Of a stretch of DNA of 64,000 nucleotides, positions 35,027 to 49,329 are shown piece after piece. Positions within the stretch are counted from its first letter, which is position 1, and every line of letters starts with the position of its first letter. This DNA comes from Volutella citrinella (lineage: Eukaryota; Ascomycota; Sordariomycetes; Hypocreales; Nectriaceae), in contig JAWZSP010000005.1 in the NCBI GenBank assembly GCA_034401135.1, positions 3,100,001-3,164,000 on the forward strand, written 5' to 3'. The notes under the pieces are model-generated. The model did not search any database. It worked only from the letters and a program-made list of their open reading frames with translations, and was not told where the DNA came from. A program made the translations under genes and the position numbers.

Positions 35027-38000
35027 TGGACGACGGTAGCATTGATTTTCGCTCACTGTTTTTCTGCGGCATGATGTCAAGACCTGGGACTTGTGCGGGC
35101 TGGCGTCGAGAGCATTATCTGGAGTTTTGGGTGATCTTTGGGAGGGCGGATGACTTGAATTTTTATCTTTTTTCTTTTTTTTACCGACAAGCCGTGTATT
35201 GCTGTGTTGCTCAGCTTGAATGGCGTTCTATCTGCTTCTACGCCCACGTACGAACGCTCCCTAAACCCGAGCCACTGCGCGACCACGACGATCGAGTGCT
35301 TCTTTGGCACAGCGGCTTCCGGTATACGGTATCGACGAAAGCTTGGCGACTGAAGGATTGTCCTCGAAACGACGAAATTCGATTACATATATATATGCTG
35401 TGTCCCATGATACGTGTTTCGAAGAAGATGTGCGGCCGATAGACGACGGAGGGCATGGTTACGGGAATCGAACAGCAGTTGCCTTGATGGGAAGCAGGCT
35501 TTGACAGCGGGGGGGTTGACGGCAAAGTGTCACCCTCGGCTCGACGTCCCTGGAGCTGGGGCCTACGGGAAGAAAAGAGGTGCCCATGGTTGCCACATTC
35601 TCACCGTTGCGATGGATTAGGCTATGGCTACCGGCTAATGCCCCGGGATGAAGATGGAGCAATGGAACTAGGATTACGAGTGCTTGCGGAACAGGCGCAG
35701 GCACCATGTTGGCAGTATTGTTGGCATACACAGGCATGTTACTCGAAATAGCCCAGCCCGTCACACGAGATGGAAAAAAACAACGATTCATGATTGACAA
35801 GCCTAATACTTTTGCCCGCATGTATGTGCTGCTCTTGAGGACCAAGCAAGTGGCGACGGCAGTAATGCCGGTCAGATGCTGGTACAGCTCCCTGTGCAGC
35901 TCCCTCATGACCACGATGGTAGAGTTGCGGGGGAGAGCGTGGCTTGCGTCTCGGCTCCATGGCGCGCCGGATCGAGGCGGGTGATGGCCGGCTTCGGTCT
36001 TGGGCTCGATGGGACTTGAGGGCGGCTGAGCTGCTCAAAGTCTGCCATGGGCTTGCGACTCGCGAGAGCATGCTCAGCGCGACAGCACCGGTGTCCGGGG
36101 TCGTCCCCGACGCTTAGCCAAAAGCGAGGATTAAAGTTTTCCAATTCCTGGGCGGTCGGTGCTTGACGCTCCATTCATTTGCAGTGGGCGGGCCAAAGGG
36201 CGGGCCTGGTAGGTAAGGTATTTAGCAGGAAGCCTTGGTTTACTGTAGATGAGCTGGTTCGGCCGTACCTGCGCCCCAATGATTGACTGAGGCTCGCGAC
36301 ATGTGACAGGTTCGCTGTACTACTAGGCGATGACATCCAGCTAGAGTTGCGAACGCCAATCCTTGGGGCGCCCGCCGAGACACACCAAACCCGTGAATAT
36401 CTTTTGTGGCTGGGAGCTTGGGCCTCTTTCTTGAATGCCCCCTCTCGTCTCGACCACATCCCCGGTGGCGGCCAATTGGCAGGTGACTCTGTGAGGAGCT
36501 CGAGTGGATTGCGGATCTCTAGATGGGTAGCAAACTAGCAATGGGCGAGGGCAGGCTCACTGATCAATGGCAGCGTTTCCCCCACTTGCAGGGAGCACCT
36601 GGGCATGTGTGGTGTAACTACACAACGCCGCAATCAGGCCACCGGAATGCTCCCGCCTACGACCGATCTGGCGGCGGTTGCAGGAGCGGATGCCTGCCCA
36701 TCGTCATTGACCAGGTGAGCACGATGGATCAGGAATTCCTGGCGAGACCCTCCTTGATTCCAGCGTAACGGACGATGGATGGGAGATGGACGCCTGAGCA
36801 CACACAGCTGCTTTGAAAGGACGAGTTGGCGAATGAGGGTCATCTCACGAGCTACCCCAGTACTAAAGCGTCTGCTGCTCGCTTGTAGCAGTGATAAGAT
36901 ACGGTACTGCAGCTACACCTGCTATCGCTGGCGTAGCTCTAATGAATGCCTCGAGGCTCAAGGCTCGAGGCTGGCCGAGTCCGTCCAGTCCTGTCGGATT
37001 TCTCGACATACAACACGTGCGCATCTCTGTCAGAATCGATAAGCCATTGTTGCCCCGCTGTCCCAAGAATGGAGCACCTCGATCGCTGCTGAGGGGCAGC
37101 AAACGGGGGGAGCTAGACTGGGCCCAGGCTCACCCCCATGTGGACCTCTGGAGGAGGAGGGCTTGCGGGGCTTGGCGAGCGAAGAGAGGCGGCAATCCAG
37201 TTGGCCTGGACGCGACTCAATTGGATCTGCTGGTGCTGGGTGCACACTGCCTGCGCAGATGAGAGTGGAATGCGCCGACACATGGCCGGTAATCACAGGG
37301 GGGTACAGACGGAGGCGTAAGACATGTCGCGGGCATTGAGCATTGCAGGCATCTGCTGCAGGTAGTCGAGAGTGCGGTAGGCTGCTGTGCTTCGACAATG
37401 TCGTCATGACATGGTTGGGCTTCGGGCGGTGCTCGGTGGTTGCTGTGGATTTGGGATGGACGCAAGGTCGAGTGGATAGGCAATCGGATGGCTGAGGCGG
37501 GGAACGGGACGGGCTGAGACGAAGGACGGTGGAAAATGAAGGCACAGCCATGAGTTGTGAGCTGGGGAGCCGCGAGCTGCGAGCTGTAGCATGAGGAGCA
37601 GATCACGATGGGAGGATGGCTGCCCTGGAGCTTTTATGGAGGCGTGCATGCATGCGCCGGCCGGGGTTGAGGTGATATGATGGAGGGTTGACCGGGTCGA
37701 GTCTCGGCCAGATGGCGAATAGGAGATGCCAAGCTGGCGCATACTTGGCTGCGACGGAGCTAGGCGGGCGGGGGAGGGCGTATCCAGCTGCTAGAATGCT
37801 ACTATCATAAGTGCTGCTCTCCGTAGTAGGCGCTACGAGCATGGAGATGATGCTGACCGAGATGATGCAGCTCTGGATAGTTCCCGTTATGGCGGCGCAC
37901 CTGGCCCTTGTCGTACTAGCGGGAGCTGCTCCTTCCCTCCAGATCATGATGTGCTTGTGGGAGCTGGTGGCTCGATCAAGGTAAAAGCTTCCTCCCCCAG

Positions 38001-38864
38001 CGAAACCGGTCAACTCATGCTCGGATCCTTTGTTCTCTTTGCCCCAGCCCTCATTCCATAACCGCCCGATTCTGCTTTTGCTCGAGCCTTGTCTGCGCGC
38101 TGGCACTGGTAACAGTACGGCTCCGTCCCGCATCCCATCAACCTATACGCCTCGCAATCACCTTTGATATATTTTCTTTATTGGTATCGCCTTATTCCTC
38201 CCTCGAACCATTTGCTCCACGAGCCTCCGCCACACCTCTTTGCTGCATACGCGCCCTCCCTGTCCTGGTTGGTGTTGGTGCTGCTTCGCTTGGCCTGCCT
38301 CTGATCCATCTCGCCCCAACAAGCTTCCTGCGCCCGGCATACTCTCTAGGGAAGCCTCCAACACCCGCCGACGAGCCATATATATATATATCAGCCGAGA
38401 CCCCAATCTTCTCTGCTCCGTCATCGCCTAGTCATCCAGCCCGCGTGCCGCCTCTCCGAACAATCCGTGGTGCTAGCAGCCGCCTTGACAGCTACCCCCC
38501 TCGCAGGAACCACTGAGCCAGGGCGCGCCCACAAGCTACTGCAACCGGACCTGGTCCTCGACGACCCCGCTCCCCCACCTAGAGCTGCGTTTCCTGGGCT
38601 GCCATACTTGCCTCGTTTCAAGGACTGAGGACAAGGTCGTCTTATCTGACGTACTCGCCCATCGGTGTGAGTGACCTGATCTGATCTTGGCTCCAAAACC
38701 CGTGTTCCCACTAGCCAGAGCACGTATTAAACCCCCTCCAGAGCTCTCCCTTCGCACCTCTGGCTGCCCTTCCTGTCCCTATCACTTTCCAACCAAGCTC
38801 CCACCTTCGTCCTCAAGTCTTTGCTTACAATTGGGCCAAGAGACCTTGCACCACAGCGCTCAAA
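35027..38864. other. Intergenic stretch between G-alpha and glycogen phosphorylase
   Basis: No supportable gene in 3.8 kb. A GGTAGGTAAGGTA motif lies at 36208-36220. Frames of 130-176 codons on the minus strand (37.0-38.1 kb) are compositionally biased and unrecognised. The last 700 bp are CT-rich and belong to the glycogen phosphorylase promoter and leader. Confidence 0.5.
38378..38864 (+). promoter_or_regulatory. Glycogen phosphorylase promoter and CT-rich leader
   Basis: An (AT)7 tract at 38378-38391 could act as a TATA element. STRE-type CCCCT elements occur at 38497-38501 and 38733-38737. Such elements are common by chance in CT-rich DNA, so stress control is only a suggestion. The transcription start is not visible. 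Confidence 0.35.
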
Positions 38865-41800
38865 ATGTCGGCGGAGCAGCCGCAGCGAATGCCCACCCGC
38901 GAGAGGCGCCCCTCCATGGGCGCCCCCATTGTTGATATCCAGGGTGCGGTTGGGCCTGCGGGCGTCTCCCGCCCCAAACACACCCGCACTGCCACGGGAT
39001 TCGGTCCGGGCGAGATCAAGATTGTTGAAGGTATGCGAGTGTTCGCCAATGCGACATCTTCTCCTTGTGCTTGATGGCATTGATCCCTCTTTCGTGTCTT
39101 GCCCAGTACTCCCCGAGACTCAGCTTGCAAACATGTAGCATCACATGTAAATGGGGCTTATTTCACCCCACTTCTCCAAACCCCAGCGGTCATCATATCA
39201 TGAAGACCCTCCATTCATACTAATATTTCATAGCTTCGATCCCCGAACCCCAGCGAGAGGCCTGGAAGAATAACCATACAAAGGGGTTTTCTGATTCGAA
39301 GGCCTTCGAGAAGGAAGTCGTTCGCCATGTCGAAACCACCCTTGCTCGAAGCATGTTCAATTGTGACGAGCATGCTGCGTACGGTGCCACCAGCTTGGCT
39401 TTCCGCGATCGCCTGATCCTGGACTGGAATAGTACTCAACAGCGTCAGACTTACCGCGATTCCAAGCGAGTCTACTATCTCAGCCTAGAGTTTTTGATGG
39501 GCCGAGCTCTCGATAATGCAATGCTCAATGTGGGCTTGAAGGACACTGCCAAGGGTTAGCGCATCTTCTCCTACGAAGAGCCCATAAATGGTCACTAACA
39601 AAAGATTACAGCGGGACTCGCCGATCTAGGATTCCGAATCGAGGACATTATCACACAGGAAAACGACGCTGGACTTGGAAACGGTGGTCTTGGCCGTCTT
39701 GCAGCTTGCTTCCTCGACAGCCTTGCCTCGCTTGACTACCCTGCCTGGGGCTACGGTCTTCGATACCGATACGGCATCTTCAAACAGGAAATCATTGACG
39801 GATACCAGGTCGAGGTTCCTGACTACTGGCTTGACTTTAACCCATGGGAGTTTCCTCGCCATGATGTGAATGTCGATGTAAGTTGCCCACTTCCTGCACG
39901 ACCAATGGGGCCCCAAGCTGATGCTACATCCCAGATTCAATTCTTTGGAAACGTGACAAAGTCAACCGATGCCAACGGAAAGACTGTGGCCACCTGGCAA
40001 GGTGGCGAAATCGTGAAGGCTGTGGCCTACGATGTTCCCATCCCTGGCTACAACACGCCCACCACCAACAACCTCCGTCTCTGGTCCAGCAAGGCATCTG
40101 GTGGCGAGTTTGACTTTCAAAAGTTCAATAGCGGTGACTATGAAAGCTCAGTCGCCGACCAGCAAAGAGCCGAGACAATCAGCGCTGTGCTTTATCCCAA
40201 TGACAACCTTGAACGGGGTAAGGAGCTTCGCCTGAAGCAGCAATACTTCTGGGTTGCTGCATCCTTGTACGACATTGTCCGTCGTTTCAAGAAGGCCAAG
40301 CGACCTTGGGTTGAGTTCCCTGAGCAGGTGGCGATTCAATTGAATGATACGCATCCCACGCTTGCTATTGTTGAGCTGCAACGCATCCTTATTGACCTCG
40401 AGGGACTGGAATGGGACGAGGCCTGGGGTATCGTCGTCAACACAGTAAGTGGACAGAATCTTTTCCAAACACTAGAAAAGGTATTTTGCGGTCATATTTC
40501 TGACAAAAGTTAGTTTGGCTACACCAACCACACCGTTCTCCCGGAAGCCTTGGAGAAGTGGCCCGTTGGCCTGCTTCAGCATCTGCTCCCCAGACATCTG
40601 CAGATCATTTATGATATCAACCTTTTCTTCCTACAGACTGTTGAAAAGGCTTTCCCTAACGATCGAGACATGCTTAGGCGCGTGTCTATCATTGAGGAGT
40701 CACAGCCGAAGATGGTTCGAATGGCGTACCTGGCCATCGTTGGATCTCATAAAGTCAATGGTGTAGCCGAACTACACTCAGACTTGATCAAGACGACCAT
40801 TTTCAAGGACTTTGTTGAGATCTATGGTCCTGACAAGTTCACCAATGTCACCAACGGCATCACCCCACGACGCTGGCTTCACCAGGCCAACCCTCGTCTC
40901 TCTGAGCTCATTTCTTCGAAGTGTGGAGGCAATGGTTTCCTCAAAGACCTGACGTTGCTGAACCGCCTTGAGCAATATGCCGAGGACAAGGAGTTCCGGA
41001 AGGAATGGTCTGAGATCAAATACGCCAACAAGGTCCGGCTTGCTAAGCACATCAAGACCGCAACTGGCATCACTGTCAACCCTTCGGCGCTCTTCGATGT
41101 TCAAGTCAAGCGCATCCATGAGTACAAGCGCCAGCAGCTCAACATCTTTGGTGTCATCCATCGCTACTTGGCTCTGAAGGCGATGACCCCCCAAGAGAGG
41201 CAGAAGCAGCAGTCCCGCGTCTCCATTTTTGGAGGAAAGGCTGCCCCTGGCTATTGGATGGCTAAGCAAATAATTCACCTCATCAACAATGTCGGCTCTG
41301 TGGTGAACAAAGATGAAGATGTCGGTGATCTTCTCAAGGTTGTTTTTGTTGCGGACTACAATGTGAGCAAGGCCGAAATTATCTGCCCTGCATCCGACCT
41401 CAGTGAACACATCTCCACTGCTGGAACTGAGTAAGTTGTTCTCTTGTAACTGCCTGGCTGGCTCTAACGCGGATACAGGGCGTCGGGTACCAGTAACATG
41501 AAGTTCGTGCTCAACGGTGGTCTCATCATCGGCACGTGCGATGGTGCCAACGTAAGCTGCTATAATACGGGTTGCCCAGTCATAGGCTGACATCGAGTTT
41601 AGATCGAAATAACCCGGGAAATCAGTGAGAACAACATCTTCTTGTTCGGCAACCTTGCCGAGGATGTCGAGGATCTCCGTCACGCCCATAACTATGGCAC
41701 TCACACCATCGACCCGGATTTGGAAGCCGTGTTTAATGAGATTGAAAAGGGCACCTTTGGGAACCCCGACGACTTCAGGGCCATGATTGATGCCGTGCGT

Positions 41801-42007
41801 AAACACGGTGACTACTACCTGGTATCGGATGACTTCCATAGCTACATTGAGACACACAACCTGGTTGATGAGGCGTACAAGAACCAGGAAGAGTGGATCA
41901 AGAAGTCGATCATCTCTGTATCTCGCATGGGCTTCTTCAGCAGCGATCGTTGCATCAACGAGTATGCCGAGGAAATCTGGAATGTGGAGCCGTTTGTTCA
42001 AGAGTAG
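38865..42007 (+). CDS. gph1: Glycogen phosphorylase
   Basis: Exons are 38865-39030, 39234-39554, 39612-39877, 39935-40444, 40514-41430, 41479-41551 and 41603-42007, giving 885 aa; all phases agree. It releases glucose-1-phosphate from glycogen using pyridoxal phosphate. The cofactor lysine is Lys735 in ASGTSNMKF. Other family blocks include [42 protein letters not shown] and [13 protein letters not shown]. The N terminus carries ERRPS (Ser17) and RTATGF (Thr44). The latter aligns by eye with the region around yeast Gph1 Thr19, the regulatory site. The first 45 residues are disordered. The enzyme is cytosolic and is probably under cAMP/PKA control, as in yeast. Confidence 0.97.
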
Positions 42008-45000
42008 AGTACGGTAGATTCAGAAGAGCATCGGGTGGATTTGAGCCCTACTGGTAGGGCTAGCGGGCGAAGGGGAAACCTGGGCCTGGGCAGATTGTTA
42101 TTGGCTGGCATTGTTTGAGTGATGTCCACGGGCCCGTGGTACATGCCATGCAGTGGGTTCCAGTTCGTCCGTACTTGAATTCATGAGTTGTTTGTGCTGC
42201 AAGCGAGTTTGCATTGCATACCTACATGATGCAGCGGCTGTGATAAGGATTTTGTAATGGATGCATCAGAAGATGTGGAGTTCTGGGCTTGATTGGTAAT
42301 ATGCACATAAACACGGGGTCCGTGGAGCAGGGGCAAACAGGGTGGACTGGAATACAGGACAGGCAGTGAGCGGAGAGTCTTGGCAGAAGGTAATATTTGG
42401 AGTTGACATGGCGTGTGTCAGCCATTGAAGTTGGTGTAGAGTTTGAGTTCTGACTTGGCGGCGGAGCTACCAACTCTGTGACCTCGCGTTGACTGTTGAT
42501 TGGAACGACGGGCTTCTAAGTTAGTAGTTAATGCCTATTTGATACATTTCAAGTGCAGACTATAAAAAATGATTTGCCACCTGTGTGAAAGGAACATGCT
42601 GGAAGCTGGCAGCAACGGGCTGTGGATAGCTGCAGTACGCCATTGTCATGTGAATGTCGTAGCATTTTTAAACATGTGTAAGGCGAGCCTCGATATCACG
42701 GGGTTGATGCTAAAGTTGACAACCGCTGAGGGCTTTGACCTTGTCTGCCTGTCCTGGTGGACGACAGGGCAGGGCCTTGTGCATTCAAGGAATGGCTGGC
42801 GGATCATCGGTCTAGATCTCTCGGGAGATCAAGCACGGGCTTTGCATCTACAGACCCGGGGAAGGAAACGAGATGGCACTCTGGTTATGTCGATCGTGAG
42901 CCATCAGTGGCTCGTTGATCATTCTCGCGCCGTCCCTGCGTGAAGATCTCATCGCCTCGAAAGACTGGTGCTGGGGCGATCGACAGGGCAGACCCGGAGA
43001 TGTGGTCAAGATGGCAGGTGCTTGTGGGCCTGCACCCATGCGTGTTGGAGTTAGGAAGATTCTTTCCAACATCTGGATGAAGAAGCATGACTTTCATGAT
43101 GCCTTGAGATGCACAACAGCCGACTCCGACTGCGTTGCCATGAAGAGAGATGAATTATTGCTCTCGACGGTCCTGCCTTGCCTGGTTGCCTGCCAAAGCC
43201 TAGACTACGGGCTTGAGATTGCTGTTGTCTACGACAAGTAGAGACTGCATCACCAACGTGTAGGGGATGCAACGTACTGTGCGTGGCGTTGAGACTGACT
43301 TCAGACATCAGGTTGTGGCACAGGAGCAGGGCAATAAAGACTCATTGTCCCAAATGCAGAATGACGTCGGTGGGGGCCTTTCTGAGACGGTGGGATGACA
43401 GCCCCATAACGCCCATGTACTGTACTGTAGCCCTTTTCTCATACCACGTTGACCCAGGAGGGCAAGCCATGCATGATGAGGCCTGGGGCCGGGGACAGGA
43501 TAGGCGGGGCAAAGCAAAAAAAAAAAACAGGGAGGGGGGCATTCGGAGCGGTGGGCGAACTGACAGGCAGAAAAACAATAGCACAAGACAAGCCGCTGTT
43601 CAATGGTTGAGAAATTAGTTAGTACGGAGTAGAACCGAATGGCAAAGGTGAACTGGCATGGCCGTTGCTCTTTAGCAGTCGCATTTTTTCCGATCCTCCA
43701 CCAGCGCCCCGATGTCGAGGCGAAGTCAACCCGCGACAGCTCGGGGAAGTAACCCCGCAGGCGTGAAGTGCGGGCGGGGTACTTGTAGCGGGACGGCGCT
43801 TGTGACGTCATGGAAGGGACAACCCGGCAGCCCCTCCAGGGACCGTCAAGAGAGTGATGGCGGCCAGCGAATCGGGGGGAAACTGCAGTGGGAAAAACGC
43901 ACAAGTTTCGAAGGGAGGGTTGTGATTTGTGAACAGGGCGGACGGGACCAGGGACCAGGGGCCGGGGGACTTGCTGGCGAGGGGAAGGGAAGGGGGGGGG
44001 GCCAAAGGGGGACGTCGCGATGACGTTGATGATGAATTTGGCGATTCTGTGAGTGGTGCCAGAGTGTAGAGGAACTTCTGTCTGGATTTGCGGACGTGAG
44101 ATGCTGGAAGTGATTGCAATGTCGTGAATGGCTCCGAGTGATTGATGGGATGCCGGTGTCTTAGGTTCTAGCTCCCGTCAAACGGCGAAGTAGAGAGCCA
44201 AGAACATGGGCGAGGACGTGCGCACTGGACATGCGACTCTGCTCCATGGAAGGTTGAGATGCCAACCCAACAATAGCTAGAGCAAGGCAGCTCGTTACAG
44301 ACACCGGGCGTGCAATGCGGCCGTCGAGATTGGGATCAGGCATGGGCTCGGGGCTGGCCCTTGTGCTCCCTCATGCGAATTCCTGCATGTGCCGCCTGAT
44401 GGCTTGGAGGGGCTTGACTCTTGACGGGATGCCATCCCCATGGGCCATGCCACCACCATGCCCACCATGTCGCGCCAATCCGAAAAGTGATGCGCCTGCT
44501 CGTTCGGGGCCGACCCTGTTTATGGAGACTGAATTGTACCAAAACCTTCAAGACTGACCGCCCACCCCTCGCGACTTCCCTCGTGGCTTCCCCCTCTTTC
44601 CATCTCAAATTTCCTCAGCCTGCCCTCTTTTCTCGCACCGCCACTGAGCACAGTTCCCGCTAGAATCCTCCGCGGCCATCGAGATAGCCACTCCTACGCA
44701 TTGCTGTCCCTGAAGGAGAGACCCGAGTTACCGGCAATCGAACACACGAATAAGAAGGTATGGGTCAACCCTTCACAGCCTACCGTTGTCGTCGTCGCCC
44801 TCGCAAGTTTGATTTCCTGAAGAGCCCCACGCACCCAATGTTTGAAACCGCGAGTGGCATCACATTGCCACTTGCCTTCCCCAGATGGCAAATGGCAAAC
44901 TAAACCTGGCCATGCAACTCCCAACCAGCCCAAACCTTTGCCATGTCTCACTCACGCTAACAGGCTGTCCACAGAGATCGGCATTCACCTGAACGGACCG

Positions 45001-46549
45001 AACGATCCACGACACGTGTTGCGCCCGAGCGAAACAGCATTCTCTCCCGTGAGCGACCGACCCTCCGTTCTGGAACGTCTGGCAGTTTGCTTTGAGGGTA
45101 AGTTTATTTTGTCGATGGCTTGGCGAGTTTGAACCCGTCAATTTTCGGGCGATACCTACCCCTCCTACTCGGCAGGGTCCTGGTCAAGGACAGCTGCCTC
45201 TTGCCCCCCACGCTTCACTCGCCGCCGCCACCGATGGAATGGTTTGGGGCAGGCGCCGCCATCAAGCATCAACCAGGCTCTTGACCGACCCAAACCTGGA
45301 CCGAGGCGAAAGGTACCTCAGGCGCTAGAGGAGGGGATGCCTGGGAGCTGGAGCCAAGCGAGCGCTGCATGGGTGGCTGCTAGGGGGCCATCCTGGCGCC
45401 AGCTACGGAACTATTGCGCCGCCCCGACTTATCGGTCGGTGCAGCGCGATGGTTGCTGTGCTGAATGCCAGTGATGATGGTGGCCGCAAGCACAGAAAGG
45501 CATGCCATAGCAGAGGAAAGCAAACGGAAGACGGCGAACACTCAGATCAGTCTGTGGTGCCGTCGCCCAGCTCGCCCATGCGAGGCAATGCGCTTGCTGT
45601 CTCTGCCGACTCTGCTGGCTCTGTCTGGTTGGAGCGATCCCATGTCTTTGGCCCCCTAGCCCCGGTCTCGATCCTGGTCCTGGTCACAACCCGCCTCCAG
45701 GTCTCCCGTCTCGATGCATCCGCTCCATTACATAGCATGGCGCTTGGGGTGACTGGGGCCTTATTAATATGTGCCATCGCTGAAAGCCCCGCCATCTCCT
45801 CTCGTCGTAATACCTGCCTGCATAGCTCAAAATCCTACTTCCTGGGGGAACATCTCATCAAAAACTGACTTGCCCGTTGTTTCTCGGCTGACCAGACTCT
45901 TGAGCTTCCTAGCACCTTGTCTACCCCGTGCCATTCCTCGCTCTGTCACTCTTCGACGGCGTTACCCCGCCTGCATTGCTCTCGGCAGCACACAGACGCA
46001 ACCTCTTCGACAGCGGATCCGAGCTTCTTTGCGCGGGGCGATTTCAAGACACTGTCTGTCCTGTACAGCGCAAAAGAAAGAAAGAAAGGCATCCTTACAG
46101 GACGAATAAATCAGAAAACAAACCTTTGATTTGCATATCTGATTCTTTAGACTGTATGCGCTTACACAAGCCCAAGGGCTTCCACCTTCCCCGTCCCGTC
46201 CCCTCTTCAAGCGTTGCGTCAAGCTCAGCTCAGACGGGACAGAGTGGGAACTGGCTACCAGTAGTATTGAGTACCTACTAACTGACCCGTGCCGATTCAC
46301 AGTGTACCGACCGGCAGTCTCCTGGCCCCGCCCATATACCAGTCACGCATCGGTCATCGGCCATTGTCGATTTGATTTGATTTGACTTGGCCCGGCCGAT
46401 CGTCCCTCTTCCCACAGACACCGACACAGACACCACTGGCGTTACCACCACCGCTACCAATCTCTGCCGTCGCTGTCCGTTTCTGCTCTGCATCGCCAAC
46501 TCATCCTAAAATCTCTCCCCTCCGACGCCACGAGCACCCCGCCTTCACC
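42008..46549. other. 4.5-kb intergenic stretch before HOG1
   Basis: No supportable gene. Notable content: a perfect CRE palindrome TGACGTCA at 43803-43810, an A homopolymer at about 43517-43528 and a G homopolymer at about 43991-44000. The last 300 bp are CT-rich and form the HOG1 leader. Frames of up to 198 codons are unrecognised. Confidence 0.5.
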
Positions 46550-48153
<1,604 letters not shown>

Positions 48154-49329
48154 GGGACGGGACGAGGCATTGCCCTAAATGTCCGGGGGTAATGGAAATA
48201 GTAGAGTGGAAGCAGCTGAAGAAAGCGGACTTGTTTGACGATAACCACGACACTATATACAACGGTGCGGACATCCAACCACAACGTCCATCCCAGAACG
48301 ACATGATACGGAATTCCCGAGGCGTCGTAGCTCCGATACATCAGAAGACAGGCATCTCACCATGGTAATTTCTGTTGCTTGCCCCATCCCTTACGCAGAG
48401 CACATGGTACACGACTCGCAAACGCGCACAATGGAGCTGGGGTGAGGCGGAGATTGGCGGAGACGGCAAATGGAGAGTGTATTCCTTTTTTTGATCTTCT
48501 GTTGGTCTTGGTTTTTGCCCTGTCTTCTACCGCCGTGTGTTGTTTCCGTAGCCCGGCCTCAGGAAAGGGAGAGGAAGGTCATGTTTTTGCCTGCGTTTGT
48601 TCACCTCGTGCCCACGCATCGACGCCGGGGGAGGGACCGGCTGAGGGGAATTTCTTGTTTGCTAGAGACTGGCGGGACAATAGGGTTGGGAGAAAAGTAT
48701 ACGAGGAATCATGACGAGGGAGTTTACGCAACTGATTTATGGTGACAATCTGCTGCTCTCTTCAGTGCAGGCTTTTGGGGCATGGGCTTCGCCTCTGGAG
48801 CCACACACTGACTCTCCACAAGGTGTAGACGCTCGTTGATCACCTGCCATTAAAAGGACCGGCAGCCGACAGAACAGACGTGTGGCACGCTACCTGGGGC
48901 TGTTACGCAGACATCCAGACAAAATTGTCGTTCAGGGAAGGTGACGCGAGTTCCAGAATGCCAGTCTGGCGACGTCAGCCATCCCCAGCTCGGGCATCCG
49001 CTGAGATGGGATGCTTGGAGAGGAGAGCGAAGGAAGCTCATCCTGGAGAGAGTGTTTGAACACCCCTTTCAGGGCCTCCTCAGGAAGGATACCATGTCTG
49101 ACTTGCGTAGAACACCAGCAGATCGATTGGTGCCGTCCTTGATAGTCTTGGAGAAGTAGCATGCAAGAATTGGATCATGGGTTTGGCGTGTTGTGAGTAG
49201 TTGTATGTGTTTTATTGTAGATTTCGTAGATAGATACACGGGAAGCTACCTTGTGACCGACATTTCCTTTTATTTATCCTTTACCATGTAAAATGCGTCG
49301 CGGCTCATATACTTTGCAAGAAATCATCA
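48154..49329. other. Convergent intergenic stretch, HOG1/ABC transporter
   Basis: It holds the 3' sides of two convergent genes. No coding frame is supportable. Confidence 0.6.

Noticed and set aside
37030..37551. 173-codon minus-strand open frame
   Set aside because: Ser/Pro/His-rich shadow-type composition, with overlapping frames of similar length on the same strand.
40778..42001. 407-codon minus-strand open frame opposite glycogen phosphorylase
   Set aside because: It runs through two proven introns of the sense gene and has no recognisable domain. Long antisense frames are common opposite codon-biased genes.
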